A stretch of DNA of 6,118 nucleotides from Marinospirillum sp. (GTDB taxonomy: Bacteria; Pseudomonadota; Gammaproteobacteria; Pseudomonadales; Halomonadaceae). Below the pieces are notes generated by a model that did not search any database, had not been told where the DNA came from, and was given only the letters and a program-made list of their open reading frames with translations. Both the position numbers and the translations under genes were made by a program. The stretch spans positions 1 to 6,118 of the forward strand of contig NZ_JACUUA010000190.1 in assembly GCF_014859565.1 (NCBI RefSeq). The letters run 5' to 3'. Every line of letters begins with the position of its first letter. The stretch's first letter is position 1. Shown one piece after another: positions 5,913 through 6,118 of the stretch.

Positions 5913-6038
5913 GCTGATGATATGCAGCGCCTTGTTGTACACAAACCGCGTAGCACCGAACTGTCGGCTGAGAAATTCCGCCTGCTCAGGTGTCGGGTAG
6001 ATGCGTACTTTCGTGGCCTTTAACATTTCAGCGCTCAT
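5913..6038 (-). pseudogene. tnpB: 5' fragment of an IS200/IS605-family tnpB (OrfB)
   Basis: The first 42 codons read MSAEMLKATKVRIYPTPEQA and on to RQFGATRFVYNKALHIIS, the standard N-terminus of TnpB/OrfB proteins, whose full length is roughly 350-400 residues. All RuvC nuclease and zinc-finger regions are missing. The frame continues without a stop into the antisense strand of cas2 and the Toprim gene, to 5622, but those added residues are not TnpB-like. M5 (ATG at 6024-6026) matches the usual family start better than M1. TnpB is an RNA-guided nuclease carried by these transposons, and this fragment cannot be active. The end next to cas2 is not a transposon end, since most of the gene has been lost, so a deletion or recombination joined the two genes. 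Confidence 0.85.
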
Positions 6039-6047
6039 TGATATAAT
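6039..6047 (+). promoter_or_regulatory. Extended -10 element, possible promoter for the rightward ORF
   Basis: TGATATAAT is a perfect extended -10 (TG at 6039-6040, TATAAT at 6042-6047). The expected -35 position (6019-6024, TTTAAC) matches poorly, but an extended -10 can work without a good -35. A start point near 6054 would give a leader of about 27 bases before the GTG at 6081. Confidence 0.4.
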
Positions 6048-6053
6048 CTAGTC

Positions 6054-6080
6054 ATTATAGCCATCAAGGTCATATTTCAA
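6054..6080 (-). promoter_or_regulatory. Promoter-like -35/-10 pair for tnpB
   Basis: On the minus strand TTGAAA (6075-6080) and a perfect TATAAT (6054-6059) are separated by 15 bases, slightly short of the ideal 17. Transcription would start near 6047, just upstream of the tnpB start codons at 6038 and 6026. The start point overlaps the rightward -10, so the two promoters are interleaved and may exclude one another. Confidence 0.4.
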
Positions 6081-6118
6081 GTGAGTGAACATCATAAAGA
6101 ATTGCTATCAGATTACCT
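6081..6118 (+). CDS. Possible start of an ORF running off the window edge
   Basis: A GTG at 6081 opens a frame reading (M)SEHHKELLSDY and is still open at the edge. AAGG at 6066-6069 lies 11 bases upstream, a little far for a ribosome site. IS605-type elements carry tnpA divergent from tnpB, and this position and direction fit such a tnpA. The 12 visible residues do not include any TnpA motif, so the identity is inferred from layout only. Confidence 0.3.
   Translation, partial: MSEHHKELLSDY

Noticed and set aside
1..6118. CRISPR array
   Set aside because: No direct repeat of 24 bases or more at regular spacing was seen on reading the window, despite the CRISPR-related genes.

Overview
The window looks like a defence-rich accessory region of a Gram-negative bacterium, probably a gammaproteobacterium. 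The grounds are moderate GC, good AGGAG/GAGG ribosome sites, an OmpA-type peptidoglycan-binding protein and the style of the proteins. Genus cannot be read from the sequence. Its parts point to a type III CRISPR-Cas neighbourhood, although no CRISPR array, cas1 or effector-complex gene lies inside the window.

Layout: (1) bases 1-124 hold the 3' end of an unrecognised + strand gene, followed by a strong hairpin. (2) Bases 210-1589 encode a CARF-domain protein with a C-terminal PD-(D/E)xK nuclease (Card1/Can2 class), the kind of ancillary effector switched on by cyclic oligoadenylate from type III CRISPR complexes. (3) Bases 1743-4503 hold a tightly packed five-gene operon on the minus strand, convergent with the CARF gene. 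In order of transcription it encodes a three-TM small protein, an 83-aa protein with a hydrophobic C-terminus, a 192-aa protein with a TM hairpin flanked by helices, a short MotA/TolQ/ExbB-type channel protein (ZorA-like) and a MotB/OmpA-type stator protein (ZorB-like). (4) A 195-base divergent spacer carries a perfect 13-bp inverted repeat around a 10-bp palindrome. (5) Bases 4699-5766 encode a DnaG/TraC-type Toprim protein, joined by an ATGA overlap to cas2. (6) cas2 stops after 49 codons, where it runs directly into the antisense 5' end of an IS200/IS605-type tnpB. Divergent promoter-like elements and the start of a possible second + strand ORF follow, up to the window edge.

How the parts may work together (inference): the CARF nuclease would be a signal-activated effector and Toprim-Cas2 part of a spacer-acquisition module, now broken by a transposon-related rearrangement. 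The operon between them encodes what looks like a compact ion-driven, peptidoglycan-anchored membrane motor with three small partners. It resembles the ZorAB core of Zorya anti-phage systems but lacks ZorC, ZorD and ZorE and has a much shorter cytoplasmic tail. This operon is the best candidate for an undescribed system here.
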